Origin: Bryobacterales bacterium
Lineage (GTDB): Bacteria > Acidobacteriota > Terriglobia > Bryobacterales > Bryobacteraceae
Reading direction: 5' to 3'
Assembly (NCBI GenBank): GCA_003164035.1
Contig: PLRS01000162.1
Coordinates: 62,001-126,000 of the forward strand
DNA length: 64,000 nucleotides
The position numbers were made by a program, and so were the translations under genes. Below the pieces are notes generated by a model. That model was not told where the DNA came from, ran no database searches, and saw nothing but the letters and a program-made list of their open reading frames with translations. Numbering within the stretch: the stretch's first letter is position 1; every line of letters begins with the position of its first letter. This document shows, one piece after another, positions 8,800 through 17,177 of this stretch.

Positions 8800-9429
8800 C
8801 TATCGCGCTGGAAACCAAGCCCGGAGTATCTCTACCAAGCGGCCAAAGGTCTCGCTGGCGCTCCATTTCGCCAAGTTGGCGGAGGAACCCAGCATCCTAA
8901 AATCCTCTGGCAGGGGCTTTCGTCGCCTATTATAATAAAGGACACCCTCGAAAAGCTCCTTCGGTTTCTCGCGACAACAGGGCTCTCGTGAAAGGTCTAG
9001 TTCGGCTGCAACGCGGGCTGTCAGCGTGTCGAGATCAGCCGCGCTTACCCCGAGATGTCGGGCAACGCTTGCCGGACAGTGCCACAGCCACTCCTCCAGC
9101 TCCGGCACAATTACAACGGCCGCCGAACGGTCGGTCCACGTCACCCCATCCAGCCGTTGCTGAATCCGAGTTACCGCCTGCTCTGGCACCACGCGTTCCC
9201 AACCGCTGCCATCGTGGTCCCAAATCAGGATCAGGCGCGAGTACTCTGTTTTCTTTACCTTGGCGCGCGCAATCTCCGGCCCCTCTTTCACCATCCCCGA
9301 GTCGCGGCTGAAGAGCCTGTCGACGTCGAAGGAAATTGGATGGATCTGGAGATCGCGATGGCGCTGCAGCACCGCTCGAATGAGGGCTTGCGCATCGGAG
9401 TCGGCCGTCCAGACGAAAAGGTCCTTCAT
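8800..9429 (-). CDS. Small partner of the AAA ATPase, TOPRIM-like acidic motifs, function unknown
   Basis: This 209-residue protein is translationally coupled to the AAA ATPase by an ATGA overlap (9426-9429), so the pair forms one unit. It begins MKDLFVWTADSD. Visible conserved-looking motifs are RLILIWDHDGSGWE (an aspartate pair in a hydrophobic strand context, as in TOPRIM-like or DUF4276-like nucleases) and VVIVPELEEWLW. I do not recognise a named family with confidence. ATPase plus TOPRIM-like partner is the layout of several phage defence systems (for example OLD/Gabija-like and PARIS), so a nuclease or effector role is plausible but inferred. A longer upstream start inside the ATPase gene is possible but is not supported by residue quality. 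Confidence 0.7.
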   Translation of the reverse strand: MKDLFVWTADSDAQALIRAVLQRHRDLQIHPISFDVDRLFSRDSGMVKEGPEIARAKVKKTEYSRLILIWDHDGSGWERVVPEQAVTRIQQRLDGVTWTDRSAAVVIVPELEEWLWHCPASVARHLGVSAADLDTLTARVAAELDLSREPCCREKPKELFEGVLYYNRRRKPLPEDFRMLGSSANLAKWSASETFGRLVEILRAWFPAR

Positions 9430-10673
9430 CCAAGCACCCGGGAAGCGAAGATCGATGCAAGATCCGGGCTCCCCTGCCAATCCTTCAGGGCCTGGTGGTT
9501 CTCGCCGTGAACGATCCGGACACCTGCCTTCTCGTCTCGCGTGAAGCACAGCAACGGCTTCGCGCCGACCTGCTGCACGACTAGCGGCGAATGCGTCGCA
9601 ACGAAAACCTGGGCGCCGGGTATGGCGGCCAGGGCCTTAACGATGATTTCGAGCGCATGGGGATGAACTCCATTCTCAGGTTCCTCCACCATGTACAAGC
9701 TCGGTGGACCGGACAGGAACGCGGGCAAGGTCAAGGCCAGCATCCGCAACGTGCCGTCGCTTAACAGCCAGCTTGGGCACTCCAGCCCTCCTGCAAATTT
9801 CAGTATGAGGTACTCGGCATTATCCGGCGCGCGCGCCCCCCATCCAATCGACTCCAAGTCCTCCAGCGCGTAGCGGAGGTGTTCGGTCCAACGCGCAACG
9901 GCGGCTTGGCCCTCGGAAGGGGTCGCCAGCATCACGTCCGGGGCAGGCCTAACGCCGTTTCTGAGAAGGCGCCCGACGACTCTCGCCAGGTTTGAACCAT
10001 CCAATTCCAGCTCCGTGGGACGCGTCGCTGGCGTAGGCTGGCGCATCGCCACGCTGTTGAGTTGAACGTACCGAACCCCTTGCGAGAGGAAGTTCCTGAC
10101 AATGTTACCGGTCGGGTACTTCTGAGTGTCCGCAGGGGTTTGTGATAACGCCAGCTTGCCGGGTCCGAACTGGAACGAGTCCGTATAGGTCCCCGATTCG
10201 CGGCGGTAAAAATCGCTGCCGGTTTTCGTCTTTCCCAGAAGGCGGGTTGCTGCGCGGGGCCTAGTCCCCGGCGGGGTTATGGTCTGGCCGAAGAGGCCAA
10301 CTCTGGTCGGTCTTGGGACCACGTTCAGCCACTCTCCGCTTACTCGGACGCCCAGCCGTTCGTCGGGCGCTACGGCCAGACGGTAATGCAGCGTTCCCAG
10401 GGCGTCCCCTGGCGGTTCGAAGAAGCGGAGACGGAGGTCGAATTCTATCGGTCCGCCCTGGCGCAGGAACGTGAGGTCGCGATATTCCGGAGCGCGCTGC
10501 TCAACGGCCGCAACCGGCCCGTCTAGCAGGCACGACTTTACAAACTCGATGGCATCGAGAAAGGTGCTTTTGCCGCTTCCATTCGGCCCGACAAGAACAT
10601 GGAAAGGATCGAGGCTGAGCCAGGGCATCACCTTGATGCCCTTGTAGTTCCCGATCTTGATTGCGACGATCAT
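9426..10673 (-). CDS. AAA family ATPase (OLD/RecF-like, ABC-type P-loop)
   Basis: The protein (415 residues) starts MIVAIKIGNYKGIKVM and has Walker A GPNGSGKST at 29-37, a long insertion, then the SMC/OLD-type Walker B region YMVEEPENGVHPHALE and VFVATHSPLVVQQV, as in AAA_21/RecF-like ATPases. Such stand-alone ATPases usually power a nuclease or toxin partner. It is followed by the small acidic-motif gene with an ATGA overlap; together they look like a two-gene accessory module. There is no integrase or transposase next to them. Start at ATG 10673 gives the canonical N-terminal strand just before the P-loop. Confidence 0.85.
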   Translation of the reverse strand: MIVAIKIGNYKGIKVMPWLSLDPFHVLVGPNGSGKSTFLDAIEFVKSCLLDGPVAAVEQRAPEYRDLTFLRQGGPIEFDLRLRFFEPPGDALGTLHYRLAVAPDERLGVRVSGEWLNVVPRPTRVGLFGQTITPPGTRPRAATRLLGKTKTGSDFYRRESGTYTDSFQFGPGKLALSQTPADTQKYPTGNIVRNFLSQGVRYVQLNSVAMRQPTPATRPTELELDGSNLARVVGRLLRNGVRPAPDVMLATPSEGQAAVARWTEHLRYALEDLESIGWGARAPDNAEYLILKFAGGLECPSWLLSDGTLRMLALTLPAFLSGPPSLYMVEEPENGVHPHALEIIVKALAAIPGAQVFVATHSPLVVQQVGAKPLLCFTRDEKAGVRIVHGENHQALKDWQGSPDLASIFASRVLG

Positions 10674-10729
10674 TGGCTCCAGCCCCGCACTGTACCACGA
10701 AGGGTGCTGGCTCGGCGCGGGGCAGCCCG

Positions 10730-10825
10730 GAGGGTGGGACAGACGATTTTTCCGTCTGTCTTGCTGGCGGATTAGAGCCTGGCGAGGGCCCGACAGACCA
10801 CGAAGCGATGGTCTGTCCCACCCTC
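10730..10825. repeat. Inverted repeat between the AAA module and the orphan permease
   Basis: GAGGGTGGGACAGAC at 10730-10744 is exactly complementary to GTCTGTCCCACCCTC at 10811-10825. Additional internal pairs (GACAGAC/GTCTGTC) allow smaller nested hairpins. It sits between two minus-strand genes and may work as a terminator or be another dispersed palindromic element. Confidence 0.6.
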
Positions 10826-10898
10826 TCGCCGCCGAAACTGGCTCAGCCCAAATTCCAGGACATCAGGTTCGGAAACTCCGCTCCACGAAAAAGTCGTC

Positions 10899-13364
10899 TT
10901 ACTGCTCGCGCAGCACGGTCACCGGGTCCACGCGGGTAGCCCGCCGGGCGGGCAGCGCGCATGCCGCCAGGCCGACCGCGGCCAAGGTCAGGACCACCGC
11001 CGACATCACCACCGGGTCGAGCGGTTTCACGCCGTAGAGCTGGCCGGCAACTACCGAGCGCAGCGCTACCGAACCTGCCACGCCAAGCAGCAGTCCGGCG
11101 CCCAGCAGCCACACAGCTTCGCCTAACACCAGCTTTACCACCCCGCTGGCAGTGCAGCCTAGCGCGGCGCGGATGCCGATCTCGCGCTGGCGCTGCGTCA
11201 CCAGGTAGGCCAACACGCCGTAGATGCCTACGCCCGAAAGGAACAGAGCCAGGCAGCCGAAGAACATGGCGAGCGTCAGCGATGCCCGCCGCGACGCCAG
11301 CGCCAGGTCGCCGCGCTCCTCCATGGTGTGTACGTCGAACAGAGCCAGGTTCGGTGCGATAGCCGCGAACCGCGCACGCACCGCGCGCAGGATCGGGCCG
11401 GTATCGCCCGTGGTCCTGATCGCCAGCGCGTACCCCCGCTGGACATTCTGCGCGTAGGGCAGGTAATAGGCGCCCACCGGATTGCCGCTGCCTTCCACGT
11501 CCGTCGTGTGCACGGGACGAACCACCCCGGCCACGGTCATCCAATGCGTGTGCTCGTCGGTCTTCAGGAGATTGTGGATGTCCTGCGGAAGATACATGCG
11601 CCGGCCGATGGGGTTGCGGCCCGGCCAGAAGTGGCGCGCCAGCGGCTCGTCCACGAGGATGGCACCGGGGGCGGATTCGCCGTCGCGCCTGTCGAACGGC
11701 CGCCCGGCTACCATGGCGATGCGCATGGCCTCGAAGTAGCCGGGCGTCACTGTCACCTGTTCGGGCGAGATCACTGATTCTCCCGGTTTCATAATGTAGC
11801 CTTCGGCCAGGATCACGCTGTCGTTATGGTCGCCGCCCCAGGGAATGGTACTGGTGGCGCCGGCCGCCGTCACACCCGGAATAGCGCGGATGGCGTCGAG
11901 CGTGCGGTCCATCAGCGCCCGCGCGTCGACGTCTTTGGGGTAGAGCGACTGGGGCACGCTGGTGGCAGCCGTCACCACGCCTTTGACGTCGAATCCGGGG
12001 TCGACGTGGAGCAACTGGCGGAAACTCGCCAGCACCAATCCCGCGCCAGCCAGCAGCACGAACGCCAGCCCAACCTGCGCCACTACAAGAATCCGCCGCA
12101 CGCGCCTCGCCCGCCGCCCGCCGGTGCCCGAGCGGCTCTCTTCGCGAAGCACGTCGTTGACCCGCGCCCGCACCACCTGCACCGACGGGATCAGCCCGAT
12201 CACAATGCCGACCAGCGCGGCGGTCCCGAGCATCGCCAGCACCACCAACCCATCCACGCGAATCTCACCGGCGCGCGGCAGCGTTTCGATCCCGCCGTGC
12301 GCCAGAGCGGCCAACAATCCGGCGCCCAGCGCGGCCCCCAGCGCGCCTCCCGCCAGCGCCGCCAGAATGCTCTCGGTCACCAACTGCCGTATCAAACGTC
12401 CGGCCCCGGCGCCCAGGGCCAGGCGGGTGGCAAGCTCCTTGCGCCGCACCGTGGTTCGCGCCAGCACCAGGTTCGCCACGTTCACCGCGCCGATCAGCAG
12501 CACGAACGCCGCCCCGCCCCAGAGCAGGTAAAGCGCGCCCCGGACCTGCTTCACCAGCATGTCCGCCAGCGGCACCACCACGGTATGAAAACCGGCGTTG
12601 ATCAGGAGATCCTTGAAGCTCGGAAACCGGTCGAGGTTGGCGCGGTTGAGGGCGTCCACCTGGGATTGCGCCTGCTCCAGGGTCGCCCCCGGCTTGAGCC
12701 GCCCGACGCTCTGCCAGTTATTGGAGTGGCGCACCTCCCGCTGCTCTGCGGTGAACGCCGCCGGCACCCAGAGGCGCACCTCCGGATCGATGAAGTTGAA
12801 GCCGGCCGGCATCACCCCCACCACGGTGTAGGGCTGGCCGCCGATGCGAACGTCGCGGCCGAGCGCCGCCCGCGGGGTCGAAAAAAGCTGCCGGCTCAGA
12901 CCATCGCTCAGAATGGTCTCATGGTTGGCGCCCGGTTCGCCCTCGGCGTCGGTAAACGCGCGCCCGTAAGCCGGCGGTACGCGCAGCAGCCGGAACAGCG
13001 AAGGCGTGGCCTGCATGCCGGTGACCCGCTCCGGCGTGTCCCGCATCTGCAGCGTTTGGCCGGTGGTGCGGAAGAGCGCCTGCTCGGAGAAAACGTGCAC
13101 GTCGCGAAGCCGGTCGTAGTAATCGCCCGAGGCGCTGTCATAGCCGACGTCGGCGCCCGCTTTCGGGTATCGATTGGCCATCAGCAGAATGGAGCCGGCG
13201 TCGGGCACCGGCAGCGGCCGCAGCAACACCGAATTCACCACCGCGAAAGTGGCCGTGTTGGCGGCGATACAGACGGCGACGGTCAGAACCACCGTCAGGG
13301 TGAACCCCTTATCGCCGAGGAGCGAGCGGACGGCAAGCCGAAGATTGCGGAAAGCGGATACCAT
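10899..13364 (-). CDS. Acidobacterial duplicated orphan permease (MacB_PCD-FtsX, two halves)
   Basis: The protein is 821 residues, the usual ADOP length. It opens with RNLRLAVRSLLGDKGFTLTV and a first helix, then periplasmic domain 1 (to about 270), three FtsX helices with RRKELATRLALGAGAGRLI, a second half starting RVRRILVVAQVGLAF, periplasmic domain 2, and the last FtsX block with QREIGIRAALGCTASGV and the ending LPARRATRVDPVTVLREQ. No ATPase gene is adjacent, which is why such genes are called orphan. Members are strongly expanded in Solibacter-type Acidobacteria; their substrates are unknown. It starts at ATG 13364 and has no close partner gene. Confidence 0.9.
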   Translation of the reverse strand: MVSAFRNLRLAVRSLLGDKGFTLTVVLTVAVCIAANTATFAVVNSVLLRPLPVPDAGSILLMANRYPKAGADVGYDSASGDYYDRLRDVHVFSEQALFRTTGQTLQMRDTPERVTGMQATPSLFRLLRVPPAYGRAFTDAEGEPGANHETILSDGLSRQLFSTPRAALGRDVRIGGQPYTVVGVMPAGFNFIDPEVRLWVPAAFTAEQREVRHSNNWQSVGRLKPGATLEQAQSQVDALNRANLDRFPSFKDLLINAGFHTVVVPLADMLVKQVRGALYLLWGGAAFVLLIGAVNVANLVLARTTVRRKELATRLALGAGAGRLIRQLVTESILAALAGGALGAALGAGLLAALAHGGIETLPRAGEIRVDGLVVLAMLGTAALVGIVIGLIPSVQVVRARVNDVLREESRSGTGGRRARRVRRILVVAQVGLAFVLLAGAGLVLASFRQLLHVDPGFDVKGVVTAATSVPQSLYPKDVDARALMDRTLDAIRAIPGVTAAGATSTIPWGGDHNDSVILAEGYIMKPGESVISPEQVTVTPGYFEAMRIAMVAGRPFDRRDGESAPGAILVDEPLARHFWPGRNPIGRRMYLPQDIHNLLKTDEHTHWMTVAGVVRPVHTTDVEGSGNPVGAYYLPYAQNVQRGYALAIRTTGDTGPILRAVRARFAAIAPNLALFDVHTMEERGDLALASRRASLTLAMFFGCLALFLSGVGIYGVLAYLVTQRQREIGIRAALGCTASGVVKLVLGEAVWLLGAGLLLGVAGSVALRSVVAGQLYGVKPLDPVVMSAVVLTLAAVGLAACALPARRATRVDPVTVLREQ

Positions 13365-13439
13365 AACAGCTTATACGCAACCCGCACGCACTTGTTTGGC
13401 AAGACTTTTGGGCCTCCAGGGTGGGGCACGCGCTTTCGC

Positions 13440-13565
13440 CCGATGTCACGGATTTCGAAAATATTTATTACCCCTTCCCCCTCATCGTCTTACCGCCAAT
13501 CCGCGCCCCCTCCCACCCCTCGTTTTTCCCCGCTCGCCCGCTATCGTGTAGCCGAAAGGGACCCC
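13440..13565 (+). repeat. Conserved upstream segment of HTH/SEC-C gene, copy 1
   Basis: This segment matches 43290-43410 in the same position before the second HTH/SEC-C gene. Shared blocks include AAAATATTT...TTACCCCTTCCC, CTTACCGCCAAT, CCACCCCTCGTTTTTCCCCG and CGCTATCGTG. The matching leader means the gene was copied with its upstream DNA, so promoter or recognition sequences probably lie here. Confidence 0.75.
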
Positions 13566-14116
13566 ATGCTTTACCTCACTCCCCAACAGCTCAAAGTCGT
13601 CGACGCCCTGTCTAATGGCGCCACCCTCACCGACGCCGCCGCCCAAGCCGGCATCCACCGCAACACCATCGCCAACTGGCGCAACTCGCCCGATTTCCGC
13701 GAGGCATTAGCCATCGCCCACCACGACCGCGCCGTCCTCTACCGCGACCGCGCCGTCGATCTCGCCTTCGAAGCCATCCGCGCCGTCCTCACCGATCCCA
13801 ATTCCTCCCCCTCCACCCGCCTCCGCGCCGCCATCTTCATCGTCGACAAAGTCGCCACCCCGCCCAAGTTCGAAAAGGAAAAGCCCGCCAGCATGGCCGA
13901 CCTGTTAGCTGCCATGGAGGGTGCCACCGGCATGCAGCCAGCCGAATCGCCCGCCGATGCACAAAATTGCACAACCGTGCCCAACGAACTAGGCTTCGAC
14001 ATGCACAATCCTGCACAAAAGCCCGAAAGATCGGCCGTAACGACATGTGTCCCTGTGGCAGCGGCAGGAAATACAAATACTGCTGCCTCGGCAAGTCCTC
14101 AGCCGCAGCAGCCTAA
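13566..14116 (+). pseudogene. HTH plus SEC-C gene, copy 1, frameshifted before the SEC-C motif
   Basis: The first about 150 codons are a close paralogue of the gene at 43411-43998: a helix-turn-helix ([20 protein letters not shown]), then a conserved alpha-helical region [20 protein letters not shown]. Copy 2 continues into a zinc-binding SEC-C motif. Here about 22-23 bases present in copy 2 are missing at about 14028, and the SEC-C motif [19 protein letters not shown] is encoded in a different frame (14030 to a TAA at 14114-14116). The in-register frame instead reads through to 14219 with meaningless sequence. So the zinc motif has been lost from the protein although its DNA is still nearly perfect, which points to a recent frameshift. 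The role of the family is unknown; the HTH resembles those of transposases and terminase small subunits. Confidence 0.82.
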
Positions 14117-14178
14117 AGTCGTGGAGCAGACTCTCAGTCCAATGCCGCATACTTTTCCAGCCAACGCCCGCCTGCGTA

Positions 14179-14226
14179 AGTCGTGGGGTGGGCAATTTTG
14201 CCCGCAGCCGCCTTTCTAGGCGGCTC
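14179..14226. repeat. REP-like palindromic repeat after HTH/SEC-C copy 1
   Basis: GTGGGGTGGGCAATTTTGCC followed by CGCAGCCGCC and a small GCCGCC...GGCGGC hairpin. It is the second copy of the element at 1662-1700 (shared core GGGCAATT[T/C]TGCCC[G/A]CAGCCG). Confidence 0.55.
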
Positions 14227-14325
14227 TTTCGAGGTGCAGCGAGTCTTCCTGCCCGGCAAGAGCCGGCCCAAATATGTATTCATCGGGAACGTGTTAAACT
14301 GGAGGCTTCCCCTACTGAGGTTTTT

Positions 14326-15027
14326 GTGGATAGAGTCACGCGTAAAGAGTTAAAAACGGATAAGTTCGCCCTCGAAGTCGGACACACGGTGAGCCTGTTC
14401 GAGGAGCACCAGAAGGAAGTCATCCGTTACGGGGCAATCGGCCTGGTGGCGATTGCGCTGGGCTTGGGCTATTGGGTTTATCGCGGGCGTGAGCACCGGG
14501 CGCTCGAGCAGCAACTGGCGGCTGCGATTCTGGCGCAGGAAGCTCCGGCCGGACAGGGCGCATCGGCGACGGGCGGATTGGTGTTTCCGTCCGAGGAAGC
14601 TAAGCTAACGGCGGTCACCAAGGACTTTACCGAGATTCGAACCCAGCACCCGGGGACCGGCGAAGCCGCCATCGCCGGGTATTATCTGGGCGCGAGCCAG
14701 GCCGACGCCGGCAATCTGTCCCAAGCCGAGAAGACGTTTCAAGAGGTGGCGGATCACGGGGATAAGCAGTATGCCTCGCTAGCCAACTTGTCGCTGGCGC
14801 AGATTTATTTTTCGACCGGCCGGGACGCGCAGGGCGAGAAGATTCTGCGCGACCTGATGGATCACCCGACCTTGTTCGTTTCCAAGGCGCAGGCGACCAT
14901 GAGCCTGGCCCGCTATCTGGCCAAGAAGAACCCAGCCGAAGCGCGAAAACTATTGCAGCCGCTCGTGCCTCAACCCGGGGTGAGCGAGGAAGCGCTTACC
15001 TTGCTGGGCCAGATTGGGACGCAGTAG
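14326..15027 (+). CDS. Membrane-anchored tetratricopeptide protein (YfgM/TPR_21-like)
   Basis: The protein (233 residues) has a cytoplasmic N-terminus, one membrane helix at about 33-53 (VIRYGAIGLVAIALGLGYWV) and an alpha-helical repeat domain outside (EAAIAGYYLGASQADAGN, SLANLSLAQIYFSTGR). This is the layout of YfgM, an ancillary factor at the Sec translocon, and of related TPR proteins. The start is GTG 14326 with GAGG five bases upstream; no in-frame ATG exists nearby. The dGTPase gene follows 13 bases downstream, so they may share a transcript. The function is inferred from the fold only. Confidence 0.75.
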   Translation: MDRVTRKELKTDKFALEVGHTVSLFEEHQKEVIRYGAIGLVAIALGLGYWVYRGREHRALEQQLAAAILAQEAPAGQGASATGGLVFPSEEAKLTAVTKDFTEIRTQHPGTGEAAIAGYYLGASQADAGNLSQAEKTFQEVADHGDKQYASLANLSLAQIYFSTGRDAQGEKILRDLMDHPTLFVSKAQATMSLARYLAKKNPAEARKLLQPLVPQPGVSEEALTLLGQIGTQ

Positions 15028-15040
15028 GCGCCGCTCCGCC

Positions 15041-16156
15041 ATGCTGGAGCGCCTCAGGTTTCCGGTGGAACGGAGCCGGGGCCGGCGCTATCCGGAGCCG
15101 TCTCACCCCTACCGCAACGCTTTCCAGCGGGACCGCGACCGGGTGATTCATTCGCGTGCGTTTCGCCGCCTGGAGGCCAAGACCCAGGTTTTCACGCCAG
15201 CCCTCTCCGACCACTTTCGCAATCGCCTGACTCACACCATCGAAGTGGCCCAGATTGCGCGCACGGTGGCCAACACGTTGGGCCTGAACGAGGACCTGAC
15301 CGAAGCGCTGGCGCTGGCGCACGACGTGGGGCATCCGCCGTTCGCCCACGCGGGGGAAACGGCGCTGGACCGCCAGATGCGGCGCTTCGGAGAGCGGTTC
15401 GACCACAACTGGCACGGACTGCGCGTGGTGGAGAGCTTCGAGCACCGCTACGCGGCATTTCCGGGCCTGAACCTTACCTTCGAATTGCGCGAGGGAATGG
15501 TGAAGCACTCGCGCGATTTCGGCCCGGGGGAATCGGTCGAGATGGACGAATACCTGCCGGGAATGCGGCCGCCGCTCGAAGCCCAGTTGATCGACCTGGC
15601 GGATGAAGTCGCCTACACGGCGGCCGATCTGGACGACGCTTACGCGGCCGGAATCCTGACGCCGGACGCGGTGGCATCGGAGTCCGGGCCGTGCGCGGCC
15701 ATTCTGGAACAGATTCGCTCCCGATATCCGGCCGCCACCGAGCGCGAGTGGGTGTGGGAATCGGTGCGACAACTGATCGACCGGCTGGTGACGGGGCTGA
15801 TCGACGGCACCCGGGAAGCGGCGCGGGATGCCGGGTTGGAGGACTTCGAAGCGGTGCGCGCCTATCCCGAGCGGGTGGCGCGTTTCACCCCCGATACCGG
15901 AGCGCTGACGCGCGCGCTGAAACAGTTGCTGTACGCGCGCGTGTATTGCTCCGAACCGCTGGCGCAGGACCGGCTGCGTTCGATGGCAAGGATCGGCGAG
16001 CTATTCGAGTTCTTTCTGGCGTCGCCGGAATCGCTCCCTCCCGGATATCGCGAACGGGCCGAAACCGCGTCCGTCCACCGCGTGATCTGCGACTACCTGG
16101 CCGGCATGACCGACGGATACTTCAATCGCATTTACGGGCAAACGGTAGGGGAGTAG
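15041..16156 (+). CDS. dgt: Deoxyguanosinetriphosphate triphosphohydrolase-like protein (HD domain)
   Basis: The protein is 371 residues and belongs to the dGTPase/SAMHD1-like HD hydrolases, which convert dNTPs to nucleosides and triphosphate and help set the dNTP pool. The HD metal ligands are visible: H65 in RLTHTIEVAQIA and H94-D95 in ALAHDVGHPPFAH; the family opening YRNAFQRDRDRVIHSRAFRRL is at about 24-44, and VKHSRDFGPG follows later. Length fits the short bacterial type-2 dGTPase-like group rather than the 500-residue E. coli enzyme. Start ATG 15041. It follows the TPR gene closely. Confidence 0.92.
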   Translation: MLERLRFPVERSRGRRYPEPSHPYRNAFQRDRDRVIHSRAFRRLEAKTQVFTPALSDHFRNRLTHTIEVAQIARTVANTLGLNEDLTEALALAHDVGHPPFAHAGETALDRQMRRFGERFDHNWHGLRVVESFEHRYAAFPGLNLTFELREGMVKHSRDFGPGESVEMDEYLPGMRPPLEAQLIDLADEVAYTAADLDDAYAAGILTPDAVASESGPCAAILEQIRSRYPAATEREWVWESVRQLIDRLVTGLIDGTREAARDAGLEDFEAVRAYPERVARFTPDTGALTRALKQLLYARVYCSEPLAQDRLRSMARIGELFEFFLASPESLPPGYRERAETASVHRVICDYLAGMTDGYFNRIYGQTVGE

Positions 16157-16218
16157 GGCGGGGCCAAGCCGGGCATAAGTGTTAGAGCGGGCTGCCGCAT
16201 CGCCTCGCGGGATCGGGA

Positions 16219-16623
16219 CTAATCATCGTACCGACTTAGGTAGATTAGCCGCTCGTAATCGACGAGACCCAGTCGGACCTGAAGTAACCAGCCTTGCCTA
16301 CCCAGCAAGCTTCTGCGGATGTCGGGATCCAGTGGGAAATATGCGACAAGGGAAAAATCGAAACCGAGCACTCGCAAGGAGACTTCGTGCCCAAAAGCGA
16401 CAAAGGTGCTGTTGGCGGTGTGCAGTTCCTTTCTTTCACCGGCCTCGACCTCGATGCCTAGCGCCTCGCCAAAACCTCGCTGAAAAAGGCAGAACTCGGC
16501 CCCTGTGTCGACCTTCGCGGTGAGCTTTACGCGGTTCGGCCCGTAGCCGAGTTCTATCGGAACAGTGATCCCCAATGGTTCGCTGCTGCAGTCGTGCTGG
16601 GCTTGAAACTCGATGCTATGCAT
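16219..16623 (-). CDS. Retropepsin-like aspartic protease domain protein
   Basis: This 134-residue protein has one aspartic protease half-domain: AKVDTGAEFCLF with D39 in the D-T-G triad, as in clan AA retropepsins that work as dimers, and later a hydrophobic HEVSLRVLGFDFSLVAYFP segment. Bacterial single-domain retropepsins of this kind are often next to DUF5678 genes, and here the gene starts five bases after the stop of a DUF5678 gene, last in a three-gene minus-strand unit. No signal peptide is seen, so it is probably cytoplasmic. Substrate unknown. Confidence 0.75.
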   Translation of the reverse strand: MHSIEFQAQHDCSSEPLGITVPIELGYGPNRVKLTAKVDTGAEFCLFQRGFGEALGIEVEAGERKELHTANSTFVAFGHEVSLRVLGFDFSLVAYFPLDPDIRRSLLGRQGWLLQVRLGLVDYERLIYLSRYDD

Positions 16624-16628
16624 GGAAC

Positions 16629-17177
16629 CTACCAGCCCGCAAATGGCAAATGATCGTCAGGGTCAATGTATGCCACGAAAGGCACGGCAACATCCAGTGC
16701 GCGAGCTTTGGCGTAAACCTCCGAGGCATTCGAGCCAACGGCTAGCAGTCGGTTACCGGAGAGAGCCACCCACTTTCCGACGTACATTAAACGATTGGCC
16801 GTTAGCCAATGCTGCTCGGACTGCTGAATGGCTTCGCGTTCAGGCATTTTGCCGCGCTGAGAGCCACTGGGACGCAAAAAAACAATGTCATCCGGACCGC
16901 GTGGACCGGGCTGAGCGACGAAGCGGAAGTCCGGCGATTGAACAAACATGGCCCTCGGCCCGAAGACGCCCTCTCCACTGCCCACTACGTGATCCCCCCT
17001 CGGAGAGTACGCCGGGGGCCAGCGTTGCTCCTGTGGGATTGTCGATTGGAGCGGGGACGAATCGCGCCGCAGCGGGATCTCTTGCGCCGTCCCGAGGCCC
17101 TGAGGTTGCGGGTACAAGAGCATTGGTGCCTGAAAACCGGGCGTTAGGGAGTTGTTTAGCGCGGGCGGCCCGTTCAT
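16629..17177 (-). CDS. DUF5678-like protein with a Pro-rich N-terminal extension
   Basis: The last 60 residues look like a DUF5678 domain: MYVGKWVALSGNRLLAVGSN, then ASEVYAKARALDVAVPFVAY. Residues 1 to about 110 are proline-rich and of low complexity. The ATG at 17177 overlaps the stop of the gene before it (ATGA at 17174-17177), which favours the long form of 182 residues; a shorter start at 16847 would give just the domain. DUF5678 proteins have no established function, but often accompany aspartic protease genes, as here. Confidence 0.6.
   Translation of the reverse strand: MNGPPALNNSLTPGFQAPMLLYPQPQGLGTAQEIPLRRDSSPLQSTIPQEQRWPPAYSPRGDHVVGSGEGVFGPRAMFVQSPDFRFVAQPGPRGPDDIVFLRPSGSQRGKMPEREAIQQSEQHWLTANRLMYVGKWVALSGNRLLAVGSNASEVYAKARALDVAVPFVAYIDPDDHLPFAGW

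Noticed and set aside
10674-10898. Small coding gene between AAA ATPase and orphan permease
   Set aside because: The open frames run through a long inverted repeat and have no start signal or family sequence.
11826-14219. A 797-codon plus-strand frame opposite the large orphan permease
   Set aside because: Arg/His/Gln-rich antisense shadow; only its last part, from 13566, follows a real gene.
16847-17177. Treating the Pro-rich N-terminus of the DUF5678-like gene as non-coding
   Set aside because: The ATGA overlap with the gene before it supports the long form, so it was kept with reduced confidence.
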